Below, in pieces: positions 1 through 9,632 of a stretch of 64,000 bases of DNA. This DNA is from Brevundimonas sp. (GTDB lineage: Bacteria > Pseudomonadota > Alphaproteobacteria > Caulobacterales > Caulobacteraceae). A program made the translations under genes and the position numbers. Numbering within the stretch: the stretch's first letter is position 1; every line of letters starts with the position of its first letter. Location of the stretch: NCBI RefSeq assembly GCF_029946145.1, contig NZ_JAQSDY010000022.1:62001-126000 (forward strand). The letters are read 5' to 3'. The notes below the pieces were generated by a model, which saw only the letters and a program-made list of their open reading frames with translations, was not told the origin of the DNA and did not search any database.

Positions 1-1
1 C

Positions 2-1996
2 TTCGCCCGTCCGCTCAAGCCCGAGGATGATCGCGACAAGCGTTTCTCGGACGCCGGCAAGGCCGTCAGCCGCACCCGCGGCGAGCCCAAGCGCCGCGAA
101 GGCCGCCTGACCATCCAGTCGGTCGCCGGCGACGGCGACACCGCCGAGCGGATGCGCTCGCTGGCCTCGGTCCGCCGCGCCCGCGAACGCGAGAAGGAAA
201 AGCGCAAGGGCGGCTCCACCGATGCGCCGAACCGTCCGCGCGAAGTCGTCATCCCTGACGTCATCACCGTGCAGGAGCTGTCCAACCGGATGGCCGTGCG
301 TGGCGTCGACATCATCAAATTCCTGATGAAACAGGGCCTGATGATGAAGATCAACGACGTCATCGACACCGACACCGCCGAACTGGTGGCCGACGAATTC
401 GGCATGACCGTCCGCCGCGTGTCGGAATCCGACGTCGAGGCCGGCTTCCTGTCCGACGCGATCGACGACGAGGCGGTCACGCCCCGGGCGCCGGTCGTGG
501 CCATCATGGGCCACGTCGACCATGGCAAGACCTCGCTGCTGGACGCCCTGCGCACCACCGACGTCGCTTCGGGCGAGGCCGGCGGCATCACCCAGCACAT
601 CGGCGCCTATCAGGTTCGCCTGCCCAGCGACGACCGCGTCACCTTCCTGGACACCCCGGGCCACGCCGCCTTCTCGGCGATGCGCGCGCGCGGCGCCAAT
701 GTGACGGACATCGTGGTCCTGGTCGTGGCCGCCGACGACGGCGTCATGCCCCAGACGATCGAGGCCATCCAGCACGCCAAGGCGGCCGGCGCCCCGATCA
801 TCGTGGCGGTGAACAAGATCGACAAGCCGGACGCCAACCCGCTGAAGGTCGTCAACGAACTGCTGCAGTACGAAGTCATCGCCGAGAGCCTGGGCGGCGA
901 CACCCAGATCATCGAGGTGTCGGCCAAGGAACGGACCAACCTGACAGGGCTGATCGACGCCATCCTGGTGCAGGCCGAGGTCATGGACCTGAAGGCAGAT
1001 CCGGAACGCTCCTCGGAAGGCGTGGTCATCGAGGCCAAGCTGGACAAGGGCCGCGGCCCGGTCGCCACCGTCCTGGTCAAGCGCGGCACGCTGAAGCGCG
1101 GCGACATCGTCGTGGCCGGTTCGGCCTGGGGCAAGGTTCGCGCCCTGCTGAACGAGCGCAACGAGCAGCTGACCGAAGCCGGCCCGTCGGTGCCGGTCGA
1201 GATCCTGGGTCTCGACGAGGCTCCGAGCCCCGGCGATCCGTTCGCCGTGGTCGAGAACGAGGCCCGCGCCCGAGAGCTGACCGAATACCGTGACCGCATC
1301 AAGCGCGAGAAGGCCACCGGCGGCATCAACCAGGTCAGCCTGGTCGACATGATGTCCAAGCTGCAGTCCAAGAAGGTCTCGGAACTGCCGGTCATCATCA
1401 AGGCCGACGTGCAGGGTTCGGCCGAGGCCATCGTCGGCTCGCTGGACAAGATGGGCAACGAGGAGGTCCGCGCGCGCACCGTCATGTCGGGCGCCGGCGG
1501 CATCACCGAGAGCGACGTCCAGCTGGCCAAGTCGGCCGGCGCGCCGATCCTGGGCTTCAACGTCCGCGCCTCGAAACAGGCCCGCGACCTGGCCGAGCGC
1601 GAAGGCGTCGAGATCCGCTACTATGCGATCATCTACGACCTGCTGGACGACATGAAGGGCGTGCTGTCCGGCATGCTGGCGCCGCTGCAACGGGAAACCT
1701 TCCTGGGCAATGCGGCGGTGCTGCAGGTCTTCGACATCTCCAAGACCGGCAAGATCGCCGGTTGCCGGGTGTCCGAGGGCGTGGTCCGCAAGGGCGCCAA
1801 GGTCCGGATCATCCGCGACGATGTCGTGGTGCTGGAACTGGGCACGCTCACGACGCTCAAACGCTTCAAGGACGAGGTCAACGAGGTTCCGTCGGGCCAG
1901 GAGTGCGGCATGCATTTCCAGGGCTTCCAGGACATCAAGGCAGGCGACTACATCGAGTGCTTCACGGTCGAAGAGATCAAGCGCACGCTCGACTAG
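2..1996 (+). CDS. infB: Translation initiation factor IF-2 (5' end outside window)
   Basis: GTPase that brings initiator tRNA to the 30S subunit and promotes subunit joining. The reading frame is open from base 2, so this is the C-terminal 664 residues of a longer protein; the first internal ATG (152) is not the true start. An IF-2 N-terminal-type segment lies around bases 260-430. It is followed by the GTPase core with G1 GHVDHGKTS (bases 508-534), G3 DTPGH (about 649) and G4 NKID (about 811), then the two beta-barrel domains and the IF-2 domain 3. The C-terminus is complete. Downstream rbfA, truB, rpsO and pnp match the conserved infB-rbfA-truB-rpsO-pnp order, here interrupted by three hypothetical genes. 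Identity is certain; only the missing N-terminus limits it. Confidence 0.98.
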   Translation, partial: FARPLKPEDDRDKRFSDAGKAVSRTRGEPKRREGRLTIQSVAGDGDTAERMRSLASVRRAREREKEKRKGGSTDAPNRPREVVIPDVITVQELSNRMAVRGVDIIKFLMKQGLMMKINDVIDTDTAELVADEFGMTVRRVSESDVEAGFLSDAIDDEAVTPRAPVVAIMGHVDHGKTSLLDALRTTDVASGEAGGITQHIGAYQVRLPSDDRVTFLDTPGHAAFSAMRARGANVTDIVVLVVAADDGVMPQTIEAIQHAKAAGAPIIVAVNKIDKPDANPLKVVNELLQYEVIAESLGGDTQIIEVSAKERTNLTGLIDAILVQAEVMDLKADPERSSEGVVIEAKLDKGRGPVATVLVKRGTLKRGDIVVAGSAWGKVRALLNERNEQLTEAGPSVPVEILGLDEAPSPGDPFAVVENEARARELTEYRDRIKREKATGGINQVSLVDMMSKLQSKKVSELPVIIKADVQGSAEAIVGSLDKMGNEEVRARTVMSGAGGITESDVQLAKSAGAPILGFNVRASKQARDLAEREGVEIRYYAIIYDLLDDMKGVLSGMLAPLQRETFLGNAAVLQVFDISKTGKIAGCRVSEGVVRKGAKVRIIRDDVVVLELGTLTTLKRFKDEVNEVPSGQECGMHFQGFQDIKAGDYIECFTVEEIKRTLD

Positions 1997-2011
1997 GGTT
2001 TTCGTAATGCG

Positions 2012-2159
2012 TCTCCCTCCCCTCCGGGGGAGGGATGTCGGCGCGCAGCGACGACAGGGTGGGAGGGGCTCGGCGACACAAGCGCCGGCGTTTGCTCTTG
2101 CTTAGCCGTCCCCACCCGGTCGCTTCGCGACCACCCTCCCCCGGAGGGGGAGGGAGAGG
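2012..2159. repeat. Dispersed inverted-repeat element, family 1, copy A
   Basis: About 148 bases between infB and the next gene. The ends are complementary G/C-rich tracts (CTCCCTCC...CCGGGGGAGGG on the left, CCCTCCCCCGGAGGGGGAGGG on the right). Inner segments resemble GGTCGCTTCGCGACC, and a central GCTCGGCGAC..GCGCCGGCG part follows. A closely similar element lies at 24403-24550. It could form a long hairpin and end infB transcription. Its mobility or origin is unknown. Confidence 0.85.
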
Positions 2160-2201
2160 GCCGCGCCGCCTTTTCGCCTTACCTGTCGGAGATCAAACCG
2201 C

Positions 2202-2732
2202 ATGCGCCGTTTCCTGATCGCCGTCCTGACCCTGTCCGCCCTCACCCAGGCTGTCTGGGCCGGTCCCGTCTCGGCGGAGACGCGTTATCTCGCCTACAAC
2301 GCTTCCGATCGGGTCACCCAGGCCCTGACGCGCGGCATCACGCTGGAGGCCGAGCGGGGCCTTTTCGGCGCGATCAGCGTGCGGCGCATCATCTCCACCT
2401 CCAATCGCGGCCAGGCCGATATCCGGCGCGGCGGCCCCGACGCCGTGCGACGCGCCCTGCCGGCCGGCTCGACCGAGTCGTCTGTCTATTCGATCGCCCC
2501 CGAGGGCGGCGGTCGGGCCCTGGGCCGCGCCCTGTGCCCCGGGTCGGAAGAGGCCTGGATGGTGCTGGGCCGGGTGCGGCTGGCCCGCCCGCTGGCGGTG
2601 CACGCCGTCGGGCGCTGGCCGGATGGAACCTACCGCCATTGCGTCCAGCTGTCCTACGACTGGCGCGGCGAGTGGGCGGTCCCGGGTTCGAGCGGCGTCG
2701 CGGACGATCCCAACGCGCCTGTCGCGCGATAG
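2202..2732 (+). CDS. Hypothetical secreted protein
   Basis: A 176-residue protein that I do not recognise. It opens with a classical signal peptide: basic MRR, a hydrophobic stretch through about residue 20, and a likely AxA-type cleavage near VSAE. The mature part has a basic, Arg-rich middle and two cysteines (in ALCPG and RHCVQ) that could form a disulfide in the periplasm. Trp and Tyr are frequent near the C-terminus. It stands alone 40 bases before the next gene on the same strand. No catalytic motif was seen. The signal peptide supports export; any function is unknown. Confidence 0.7.
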   Translation: MRRFLIAVLTLSALTQAVWAGPVSAETRYLAYNASDRVTQALTRGITLEAERGLFGAISVRRIISTSNRGQADIRRGGPDAVRRALPAGSTESSVYSIAPEGGGRALGRALCPGSEEAWMVLGRVRLARPLAVHAVGRWPDGTYRHCVQLSYDWRGEWAVPGSSGVADDPNAPVAR

Positions 2733-2771
2733 GCGTTCACCTCATCGCATCGCCTCGCTAAGGTTGCGGCG

Positions 2772-3443
2772 ATGCCCGCCGCCGCCGCGCCCCGACAGAC
2801 CGGACTGAAGCGCCTTGCCGCCGCGCTGGCTTTCCTGTGTCTGGTGCTGTTCCTGCTGGCCATCGAGAACCGCCACGCGATCGAGGCATGGCGGGCCCTG
2901 CGCGATGAGGCCGCTCCGGCGGCGGGTCGGGTCGCTGATTGGGCGGCCAGGCTGCCTTCAGGAACCGCAGACGGCCTGTCAGGTCTGAAGACGGCGATCG
3001 CCGCCGACCCCAGGGTCGTGGCGGCCGACGCCGGGGACGTGGTCCTGACCGGCGAGTTCAGTCCGGCCGATGAAGCGACACGTCTCGCCACCGGCGCCGT
3101 CGCCTTCGTGGGCGCCGACCTGCGTTTCGACACGGGCCACGCCCTGCACACCCGGCCTCTTCGTATCGCCGCCGGACGGGAGTCCTTCGTCGCGGGTCAG
3201 ACCTTCGCCGATCGCTGGAACGCTCCGGCCGATGCCCAGATCGAACTGCGCCGCATCGTGCCCGCGGCGCGCAATCGGCCCGTTGCGGCGTCCGCGTCCT
3301 GCGACGGCGAAATCCCCGGCGTCGCCGCCCTGCTGCACCGTCGTGACCGGGTAGACATGATGGTGTTTCGCGCCCGGACGATTGTGGGCCCCGATGCGCC
3401 GCCGTCCGCTCTGTGCGGCAGCTGGAGCTATCGTCAGAGATGA
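2772..3443 (+). CDS. Hypothetical single-pass membrane protein
   Basis: A 223-residue protein with a short basic N-terminus, one hydrophobic segment at about residues 17-31 (AALAFLCLVLFLLAI), and a long soluble part presumably in the periplasm. The C-terminal domain contains two cysteines (ASCDGE, ALCGS). No family is recognised. The stop codon overlaps the next gene's start as ATGA (3440-3443), so the two are probably translationally coupled and may act together at the envelope. The start is the first ATG, with a weak AAGG-type ribosome site upstream. Confidence 0.7.
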   Translation: MPAAAAPRQTGLKRLAAALAFLCLVLFLLAIENRHAIEAWRALRDEAAPAAGRVADWAARLPSGTADGLSGLKTAIAADPRVVAADAGDVVLTGEFSPADEATRLATGAVAFVGADLRFDTGHALHTRPLRIAAGRESFVAGQTFADRWNAPADAQIELRRIVPAARNRPVAASASCDGEIPGVAALLHRRDRVDMMVFRARTIVGPDAPPSALCGSWSYRQR

Positions 3444-4150
3444 GGCGCCGTCGACAATCCTGGGGCCTGAAGAGGTTTCTGGCCGTCGCCATACTGGCGA
3501 CCATCGCGGCTGTCTGGACATGGACGGCCCCCGGCGACCCCGGGCTCTGGCCCGCCCGCGCCGGCGAGCCCGGGGTTGAGGTCCACCTGCTGGACAACGG
3601 CTTTCATACCGATCTGGCGGTTCCTCGCCGCGCCCTTGAGGCGCGGCCCGGGCCCCTGGCGGATGCGGTGCGCGGTCTGGCTCCGGGCGAGTGGATCCTG
3701 ATCGGCTGGGGCGATGCGAAATTCTACGTCGATCAGAGCCCGATGGAGAGTCGGCTGCCGGACGGCCTGCGCGCGTTCTTCCGGCCCGGCAACGCCTCGG
3801 TGATCATGCTGGACCCGGCCCAGCGCGACCCCCGCGCGGCCTTCGCCCCTGGAACCCGCCGCACCCTGCGTCTCTCGCGACCCGGCTTCGACGCCATGGC
3901 GGATCATATCCAGGACTCCCTGGACCTGGCCGGCGGCGGCCCCCGGATTTCAGCGGCGCGCGCCGGCGACGATGCGCGCTTCTTCGCCAGCCGCGAGCAT
4001 TTCTCGATCGCGCGCCTCTGCAATCACTGGAGCGCGGGCGTTCTCAACGCCGCGGGCCTTCCTGTTCGCCCGATCCGTTCGATAACCTCGGCCGAGGTTA
4101 TGGCCACCATCGACCGCGCCCAATTGGACACCGGGCCTTCGCGGGACTAG
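3440..4150 (+). CDS. TIGR02117/DUF2459-family protein
   Basis: A 236-residue protein whose body matches the DUF2459 pattern: VHLLDNGFHTDL near the N-terminus, then GWGDAKFY, and a late His-Trp motif (CNHWSAGVLNAAGL). A hydrophobic segment at about residues 10-26 anchors it in the membrane. The start is set at 3440 rather than an in-frame ATG at 3413, because ATGA overlaps the stop of the upstream gene, typical of coupling. The family occurs in proteobacterial envelopes, and I know of no established biochemical role. The His/Cys-containing conserved pattern suggests a hydrolase-like fold, which is inference. Confidence 0.8.
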   Translation: MRRRRQSWGLKRFLAVAILATIAAVWTWTAPGDPGLWPARAGEPGVEVHLLDNGFHTDLAVPRRALEARPGPLADAVRGLAPGEWILIGWGDAKFYVDQSPMESRLPDGLRAFFRPGNASVIMLDPAQRDPRAAFAPGTRRTLRLSRPGFDAMADHIQDSLDLAGGGPRISAARAGDDARFFASREHFSIARLCNHWSAGVLNAAGLPVRPIRSITSAEVMATIDRAQLDTGPSRD

Positions 4151-4210
4151 ACCCCGCCCCTTCGCTTTTTCAAGCCGGGTCCGATCCCCGACAGGCGACA
4201 AGGACAAAGC

Positions 4211-4684
4211 ATGAGCAACCGCAAACCCAGGAAGCCCGCCGCCAAGGCCGGCACCGTCAGCCAGCGTCAGCTGCGCGCCTCCGAAATGATCCGCCACGCC
4301 CTGGTCGAGGTCATGCGCGAGAACGAGATTCGCGACGACGCCCTGACCGGTGTTTCGGTCACGGTCACCGAGGTGCGGTTGTCGCCGGACCTGAAGCACG
4401 CCACCTGTTTCGTCGAGCCGCTGGGCGCCGGCGTCGAGACGGCGCCGGTCGCCGGTCACATCGATGAGATCGTCAAGGCGCTGAACGTCCACGCCAAATT
4501 CCTGCGCGGGGCGCTGGGGCGGCATATCGACATGCGGTTCACCCCCGATCTGCGCTTCCGCCACGACGAGAGCTTCGCCGCCGCCGAGCGCCTGAACCGG
4601 CTGCTGGACGACCCCCGGGTGCGGGCCGACGTCTATGTGTCGCCGTTCGCGGATGACGACGTGGAAGAGGACGGCGAGGCCTGA
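4211..4684 (+). CDS. rbfA: 30S ribosome-binding factor A
   Basis: A 157-residue member of the RbfA family, a KH-like fold that binds the 30S subunit and aids late 16S rRNA 5'-end maturation. The N-terminal half has the family pattern ([17 protein letters not shown], then a strand with [21 protein letters not shown]), followed by the [20 protein letters not shown] signature. A Lys/Arg-rich N-terminal leader is normal for alphaproteobacteria. The stop overlaps the truB start by one base (TGATG), indicating coupling. The upstream AAGGACAA is a good ribosome site. Confidence 0.97.
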   Translation: MSNRKPRKPAAKAGTVSQRQLRASEMIRHALVEVMRENEIRDDALTGVSVTVTEVRLSPDLKHATCFVEPLGAGVETAPVAGHIDEIVKALNVHAKFLRGALGRHIDMRFTPDLRFRHDESFAAAERLNRLLDDPRVRADVYVSPFADDDVEEDGEA

Positions 4685-5616
4685 TGGGCCGCCGCAAGAA
4701 GGGCGAGATCGTCAACGGCTGGGTCTGCCTGGACAAACCCTACGGCATGGGATCCACCGACGCGGTCTCGAAGGTCCGCCGCCTGTTCGACGCCCGGAAG
4801 GCCGGCCACGCCGGCACGCTCGATCCGCTGGCCAGCGGCATCCTGCCGATCGCCCTGGGCGAGGCGACCAAGACCGTGCCCTTCATGATGGAGGCGCAGA
4901 AGGTCTATCGCTTCACCATCAACTGGGGCGTCACGACCGACAGCCTCGACCGCGAGGGCGAGATCACCGCCCGGTCGGACGTGCGCCCCGACGTCGAGGC
5001 GGTGCGCGCGGCGTTGGAGGCCTTCGTCGGCGAGATTGATCAGGTTCCGCCGCAGTTCTCGGCCATCAAGGTGGATGGCCAGCGGGCCTATGACCTGGCC
5101 CGAGAGGGCGCCGAATTCGAACTGGCCAGCCGGCGGGTGACGATCCACGAGGCCGCGGTGACCGACGCGCCGGACGCCGACCATGTCGAGATCACCATGC
5201 GGACGGGCAAGGGGGTCTATGTCCGCTCGCTGGCGCGCGATCTGGCGATCATGCTGGGCGCCGAGGGGCATGTTTCGGCCCTGCGCCGCGAACGGGTCGG
5301 GCCGTTCTCGACGGAAAACGCCGTCACGCTGGATTTCCTGACCGATCTGGTGCATAGGGACGCCGCCTCGGAAGGCTTGCTTCCCGTTGCGACCGCCCTG
5401 GACGACATCCCGGAGCTGGCCGTAACGGACCAGGACGCCTTCTCGCTTCGTCAGGGACGACCGATCGTTCTGCTCCCCCGACAGGTCGAAACGCTCAAAG
5501 GCCGCCTTCGGGACGGCTCCAGAACCGTTTCAGCCTTCCAGGGACAGACCCTCGTCGCTCTCGGTCAGTTGCGGGCCGGCCGGCTGGAACCCGACCGCGT
5601 ATTTAACCTCCAATAG
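4684..5616 (+). CDS. truB: tRNA pseudouridine(55) synthase
   Basis: A 310-residue enzyme that converts U55 in the T-loop of most tRNAs to pseudouridine. The catalytic aspartate is D47 within [12 protein letters not shown]; the downstream YRFTINWG and [14 protein letters not shown] motifs are typical of TruB. The C-terminal third resembles the PUA-like RNA-binding region. It starts one base inside the rbfA stop and ends 10 bases before rpsO, so rbfA-truB-rpsO are likely co-transcribed. Length is normal for the family. Confidence 0.97.
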   Translation: MGRRKKGEIVNGWVCLDKPYGMGSTDAVSKVRRLFDARKAGHAGTLDPLASGILPIALGEATKTVPFMMEAQKVYRFTINWGVTTDSLDREGEITARSDVRPDVEAVRAALEAFVGEIDQVPPQFSAIKVDGQRAYDLAREGAEFELASRRVTIHEAAVTDAPDADHVEITMRTGKGVYVRSLARDLAIMLGAEGHVSALRRERVGPFSTENAVTLDFLTDLVHRDAASEGLLPVATALDDIPELAVTDQDAFSLRQGRPIVLLPRQVETLKGRLRDGSRTVSAFQGQTLVALGQLRAGRLEPDRVFNLQ

Positions 5617-5626
5617 GAGCATACCG

Positions 5627-5896
5627 ATGTCGATTACTGCTGAACGCAAGAACGAAGTCATCGCCGATAACGCCCGCACCGCTGGCGACACCGGCTCGGC
5701 CGAGGTCCAGGTCGCGATCCTCTCGGAACGCATCGCCAACCTCACCGAACACTTCAAGACCCACAAGAAGGACAACCACTCGCGCCGCGGCCTGCTCAAG
5801 ATGGTCTCGCAGCGTCGTCGCCTTCTTGACCATCTGTCGAAGGTCGATCGCGAGCGCTACACGGCGCTGATCGGCAAGCTGAACCTGCGCCGCTAA
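5627..5896 (+). CDS. rpsO: 30S ribosomal protein S15
   Basis: At 89 residues it is exactly the usual S15 length. It shows the conserved [17 protein letters not shown] and [19 protein letters not shown] segments that bind the 16S rRNA central domain at the h20-h22 junction. AGGAGCATACCG upstream is a strong ribosome site, consistent with high expression. In many bacteria S15 represses its own translation; no obvious pseudoknot was identified here by eye. The neighbours truB and pnp are the canonical partners. Confidence 0.98.
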   Translation: MSITAERKNEVIADNARTAGDTGSAEVQVAILSERIANLTEHFKTHKKDNHSRRGLLKMVSQRRRLLDHLSKVDRERYTALIGKLNLRR

Positions 5897-5925
5897 GGCG
5901 AAGGGGACGAGCGGAAGAGTTTTTC

Positions 5926-5950
5926 GAGGCGCGGGCCATGTCCGCGCCTC
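5926..5950 (+). promoter_or_regulatory. Hairpin between rpsO and pnp
   Basis: A perfect 9-bp stem, GAGGCGCGG / CCGCGCCTC, with a 7-base loop lies 29 bases after rpsO. It is not followed by a T-run, so it is a poor Rho-independent terminator. In enterobacteria an RNase III-cleaved hairpin in this interval lets PNPase repress its own message; this hairpin could play that role, which is inference. Confidence 0.4.
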
Positions 5951-6143
5951 GTTCCGCATCCAGAACCACCCGCGCGCCTCGGGATTTCAGGCGCATGACG
6001 CGAGGGCTGGATACCGGTCCTCACCACTCCCGGGCGGTTCGCGATGGCGCGGACGCCCATGGACCGAAGGACTGAACGCCCGACGCTCCACCCACTGATG
6101 GGACCCCGCGCGGAATCCGCCCGCGGGATACGAAAGACGAAAC

Positions 6144-8375
6144 ATGTTCGATATCAAACGCAAGACGATCGACTGGGCCGGCCGCCCGCTGACGCTGGAA
6201 ACGGGCCGCATCGCCCGTCAGGCCGACGGCGCCGTTCTGGCCACCTATGGCGAGACCGTCGTCCTCGCCACCGTCGTCTACGGTCGCGCGCCCAAGCCGG
6301 GCCTGGATTTCTTCCCGCTGACCGTCAACTACCAGGAAAAGACCTTCGCCGCCGGCAAGATCCCGGGCGGCTATTTCAAGCGTGAAGGCCGTCCGACCGA
6401 GAAGGAGACCCTGGTCTCCCGCCTGATCGACCGCCCGATCCGCCCGCTGTTCGTCAAGGGCTTCAAGAACGAGACCCAGGTCGTCGTCACCGTGCTGCAG
6501 CACGACCTCGAGAACGACCCCGACATCGTCGGCCTGGTCGCCGCCTCGGCCGCCCTGACCATTTCGGGCGTGCCCTTCATGGGCCCGATCGGCGCCGCGC
6601 GCGTCGGCTATATCGACGGCGAATACGTCCTCAACCCCACGCTTGACCAGCTCCCGGACAGCCAGCTCGACCTCGTCGTCGCCGGCACCCAGGACGCCCT
6701 GATGATGGTCGAATCCGAAGCCAAGGAGCTGTCGGAAGAGGTCATGCTGAACGCCCTGATGTTCGCGCATCGTGGCATGCAGCCGGTGATCGACGCCATC
6801 ATCGAAATGGCCGAGCACGCCGCCAAGGAGCCCTTCGACTTCCAGGCCGACGACGTCTCGGACATCGTCACCTCGATCCAGACCATGGTCGGCGACGACA
6901 TCAAGGCCGCCTACACCCACGCCGGCAAATACGAGCGCCGCAACGGCGTCGACGTGGCCAAGAAGGCCGCCGCCGCCAAGCTGGTGAAGACCGACGAGAA
7001 CCCGGACGGCGTCGATTCCGCCCGGTTCGGCGTCGCCTTCAAGGAATGCGAAGCCCACGTCCTGCGTCGCGACATCATCGACAACGGCCACCGCGTCGAC
7101 GGCCGCGCCCTCGACAAGGTCCGCGACATCGTCTCGGAAGTCGGCGTCTTCCCGCGCACCCACGGTTCGGCCCTGTTCACCCGTGGTGAGACCCAGGCCA
7201 TCGTGGTCGCCACCCTGGGCACCGGCGAGGACGAGCAGTACGTCGACTCCCTGGCCGGCACTTACAAAGAGAAGTTCCTGCTGCACTACAACTTCCCTCC
7301 CTATTCGGTCGGCGAGACCGGTCGGATGGGCGGCGCGGGCCGTCGGGAAATCGGTCACGGCAAGCTGGCCTGGCGGGCGATCCGTCCGATGCTGCCGTCG
7401 TCGGAAGACTTCCCCTATACGATCCGCATCGTTTCGGAGATCACCGAGTCCAACGGCTCGTCCTCGATGGCTTCGGTGTGCGGCGCGTCGCTGGCGCTGA
7501 TGGACGCGGGCGTGCCGCTGGTTCGCCCGGTCTCGGGCATCGCCATGGGCCTGATCCTCGAGCCGTCGGGCGAGTTCGCCATCCTGTCCGACATCCTGGG
7601 TGACGAAGACCACCTCGGCGACATGGACTTCAAGGTGGCCGGCACGCGCGAGGGCATCACCTCGCTGCAGATGGACATCAAGGTCGCGGGCATCACCGAG
7701 GAGATCATGCGCAAGGCGATCGCCCAGGCTTCGGCCGGCCGTCTGCACATCCTCGACGAGATGGACAAGGCCATCGACGGCGCCCGCACCGAGCTGGGCG
7801 AGTACGCGCCCAAGATCGAGTCGATCAAGGTTCCGACCGACAAGATCCGCGACATCATCGGCACCGGCGGCAAGATCATTCGCGAGATCGTCGAAAAGAC
7901 CGGCGCCAAGATCAACATCGAGGACGACGGCACGGTGAAGATCGCCGCCTCGGATCAGGAGAAGATCGACGCGGCCAAGGCCTGGATCACCTCGATCGTG
8001 TCCGAGCCCGAGCCCGGCATGATCTACACCGGCAAGGTCGTGAAGGTCGTCGACTTCGGCGCCTTCGTGAACTTCTTCGGGGCCAAGGACGGCCTGGTCC
8101 ACGTGTCCCAGATCGCCCTGGAACGCGTCGCCAACCCGGCCGACGTCCTGACCGAAGGCCAGGAGGTCAAGGTCAAGTTCCTGGGCATGGACGATCGCGG
8201 CAAGACCAAGCTGTCGATGAAGGTCGTCGATCAGGAAACCGGCGAGGACATCACCGACAAGATCAACGCCGAACGCGCCGAACGCGGCGAGCCGGCCCTG
8301 TCGGACGACACCGGCGGCCGTCCCAAGCGTGAAGGCGGCGGCGGTGACCGCGATCGCGGCCGCAGCCGTCGCTAA
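6144..8375 (+). CDS. pnp: Polyribonucleotide nucleotidyltransferase (PNPase)
   Basis: A 743-residue phosphorolytic 3'-5' exoribonuclease and degradosome component. In order it has a first RNase PH domain ([20 protein letters not shown] near residue 55), an alpha-helical linker, the catalytic second RNase PH domain (residues about 310-540), a KH domain with the GTGGKI loop near residue 573, and an S1 domain starting near residue 625 ([13 protein letters not shown]). The C-terminal tail is Gly/Arg/Asp-rich (RDRGRSRR), as in many alphaproteobacterial PNPases. A 247-base leader separates it from rpsO. A strong terminator follows. Confidence 0.98.
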   Translation: MFDIKRKTIDWAGRPLTLETGRIARQADGAVLATYGETVVLATVVYGRAPKPGLDFFPLTVNYQEKTFAAGKIPGGYFKREGRPTEKETLVSRLIDRPIRPLFVKGFKNETQVVVTVLQHDLENDPDIVGLVAASAALTISGVPFMGPIGAARVGYIDGEYVLNPTLDQLPDSQLDLVVAGTQDALMMVESEAKELSEEVMLNALMFAHRGMQPVIDAIIEMAEHAAKEPFDFQADDVSDIVTSIQTMVGDDIKAAYTHAGKYERRNGVDVAKKAAAAKLVKTDENPDGVDSARFGVAFKECEAHVLRRDIIDNGHRVDGRALDKVRDIVSEVGVFPRTHGSALFTRGETQAIVVATLGTGEDEQYVDSLAGTYKEKFLLHYNFPPYSVGETGRMGGAGRREIGHGKLAWRAIRPMLPSSEDFPYTIRIVSEITESNGSSSMASVCGASLALMDAGVPLVRPVSGIAMGLILEPSGEFAILSDILGDEDHLGDMDFKVAGTREGITSLQMDIKVAGITEEIMRKAIAQASAGRLHILDEMDKAIDGARTELGEYAPKIESIKVPTDKIRDIIGTGGKIIREIVEKTGAKINIEDDGTVKIAASDQEKIDAAKAWITSIVSEPEPGMIYTGKVVKVVDFGAFVNFFGAKDGLVHVSQIALERVANPADVLTEGQEVKVKFLGMDDRGKTKLSMKVVDQETGEDITDKINAERAERGEPALSDDTGGRPKREGGGGDRDRGRSRR

Positions 8376-8402
8376 GCGGCGGCGACTTCGGTGAAATGGA
8401 TG

Positions 8403-8433
8403 AGGCCCCGGTGGTGACGCCGGGGCCTTTTTT
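8403..8433 (+). terminator. Rho-independent terminator after pnp
   Basis: A 9-bp stem AGGCCCCGG / CCGGGGCCT with a short loop is followed directly by a run of T residues (8428-8433), 28 bases past the pnp stop. It closes the rbfA-truB-rpsO-pnp transcription unit. Confidence 0.93.
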
Positions 8434-8754
8434 CATGGGCGGGCGGAAAAAACACGGTGCGAAGCGTGCACTGGGTGCGCTGCGTGCGGGGCGGAAAAAC
8501 ACCGTCTACACCGTCTACAGCGTCTCATCGGGCGGTCGCGGAAAACACCGTCCCGAAGCGTCCGGATCGTTCGCCCGGGCGGGGGTTCGGTGGCGGGATG
8601 CGATTGTCAAAGATCGGCGGCGAAGGTCAGGCCGGCAGTGTCGCACGGGCCGTTCCTGCGGCTGGGAAATGACGCTGTTCCTGCGAGGGAAGGCCGCGCG
8701 ATCAAGGGGTTGGCGGCGCGAAGTCGTCTGTCTGGCGGCGGATTGCTCGCATGA
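8434..8754. other. Gene-free stretch with a recurring short motif
   Basis: No convincing gene on either strand; open frames here have atypical Arg/Pro-rich translations. A motif close to GGAAAAACACCGT recurs several times (around 8446, 8493, 8538). It continues into the REP-like elements that begin at 8755, so the stretch looks like decayed repeat material. Confidence 0.5.
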
Positions 8755-8936
8755 AAACACCGTGCATCCCCGCGAAGGCGGGGACCCAGGCTTTGGCCAC
8801 GCCAAACACCGTGCATCCCCGCGAAGGCGGGGACCCAGGCTTTGGCCACGCCGCCGGTGTTGGACTGAGCGCCGGTTACCCCAGCCAGCCCTGCCGTCGC
8901 TCAAACCCGGGTCCCCGCCTTCGCGGGGATGCACGG
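8755..8936. repeat. REP-like inverted pair with a 49-bp perfect tandem duplication
   Basis: Bases 8755-8803 and 8804-8852 are identical 49-mers containing the palindromic core CATCCCCGCGAAGGCGGGGA. An inverted copy of the core lies at 8903-8936 (GGTCCCCGCCTTCGCGGGGA, then TGCACGG). The layout, head copies facing one tail copy across about 50 bases, is that of a REP doublet. It sits just upstream (+ coordinates) of the GIY-YIG gene, and a second such doublet lies on the gene's other side. Confidence 0.9.
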
Positions 8937-8979
8937 ATGAAGACCGTCCGCGCTTCACCGGGACACAGGGATGGTTGGA

Positions 8980-9270
8980 TCAGCGGGCCACCCGATCCAG
9001 CAGATCATGCCAGCCGGGGTTCATTTCCTCGATCATCCGCAGCTTCCACAGCCGGTTCCATTTCTTGATCTGGCGTTCGCGTTTGAAGGCCGCCGCGCGG
9101 GTCTCATGCCATTCGTACCAGACCAGCCGGGCCACGCCGTGCCGGGCGGCGAAGCTGTCGGGCCGGACCTTGTCGCGGTGCTGAAAGACCCGCGCGATCA
9201 GGTCATCGGTCGAGCCGGTGTACAGCGTCCCGTTCCTCTGGCTGGCGACGATGTAGGTGTAGAAGGCCAA
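8980..9270 (-). CDS. GIY-YIG nuclease family protein (UvrC N-terminal-like)
   Basis: A 96-residue single-domain GIY-YIG protein. The motif is present as YTYIV...GTLYTGST near the N-terminus, followed by the conserved Arg in the first helix (LIARVFQHR) and a WYEWHETRAAAFKRERQIKKW region with the catalytic glutamate expected near its start. The start must be the TTG at 9270, with no clear ribosome site, so expression may be weak. It is flanked on both sides by REP-like inverted pairs. Members of this family are widespread single-gene cassettes in alphaproteobacteria; their biological role is not settled. Confidence 0.88.
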   Translation of the reverse strand: MAFYTYIVASQRNGTLYTGSTDDLIARVFQHRDKVRPDSFAARHGVARLVWYEWHETRAAAFKRERQIKKWNRLWKLRMIEEMNPGWHDLLDRVAR

Positions 9271-9304
9271 GGGAGTTGACGCGCGCTATGAGTGTTATGT
9301 CACA

Positions 9305-9323
9305 CGCGGATAAGATATCCGCG
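9305..9323. promoter_or_regulatory. Short palindrome upstream of the GIY-YIG gene
   Basis: CGCGGATA-AGA-TATCCGCG, perfect 8-base arms, lies 35 bases upstream of the TTG start of the minus-strand GIY-YIG gene. It could be an operator or simply repeat-associated. No T-run follows. Confidence 0.35.
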
Positions 9324-9353
9324 CCTCGCGCCCGGTCAACCAGCCCCATCAAT

Positions 9354-9481
9354 CCGTGCATCCCCGCGAAGGCGGGGACCCAGGCTTTAGCCTTACCGCC
9401 AGTGCTGGATCGGGCGCCGGTTCGTTCAGACACCGTCGCCGCCGCTCAAACCTGGGTCCCCGCCTTCGCGGGGATGCACGG
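9354..9481. repeat. REP-like inverted pair, second copy
   Basis: Same core as at 8755-8936: CCGTGCATCCCCGCGAAGG at 9354 onward and its inverted partner at 9448-9481, separated by about 60 bases. Together with the first pair it brackets the GIY-YIG gene. Bases 9482-9632 beyond it show no gene; the stretch is plain GC-rich sequence up to the stop of the minus-strand gene at 9633. Confidence 0.9.
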
Positions 9482-9632
9482 AGCCGGGGGGCGTGCGCGG
9501 AGTCCCATGAGGCGGCGGCGCGGCTGTTCGAGGGCCATCCGCATTGCACGATCTTTCCGTGCGACGCGGTGGAGGTGATGCCGCTTTTGGGGGGGTGAGG
9601 GAGCGTGAGCGTCTTCAAAACCGTTCCTTGCA

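Noticed and set aside
6021-8102. Long open frame of 693 codons opposite pnp
   Set aside because: It mirrors the codon pattern of pnp in a very GC-rich gene; the translation is Gly/Asp/Val-rich with no family motif, and pnp is certain.
8396-9184. Plus-strand open frame of 262 codons after pnp
   Set aside because: It runs through a terminator and REP repeats, and its composition is repeat-derived; the minus-strand GIY-YIG gene is the real one here.
8755-9481. Possible CRISPR array in the repeats around the GIY-YIG gene
   Set aside because: Units are palindromic, unevenly spaced, in both orientations and without unique spacers of constant length; REP-like elements explain them better.
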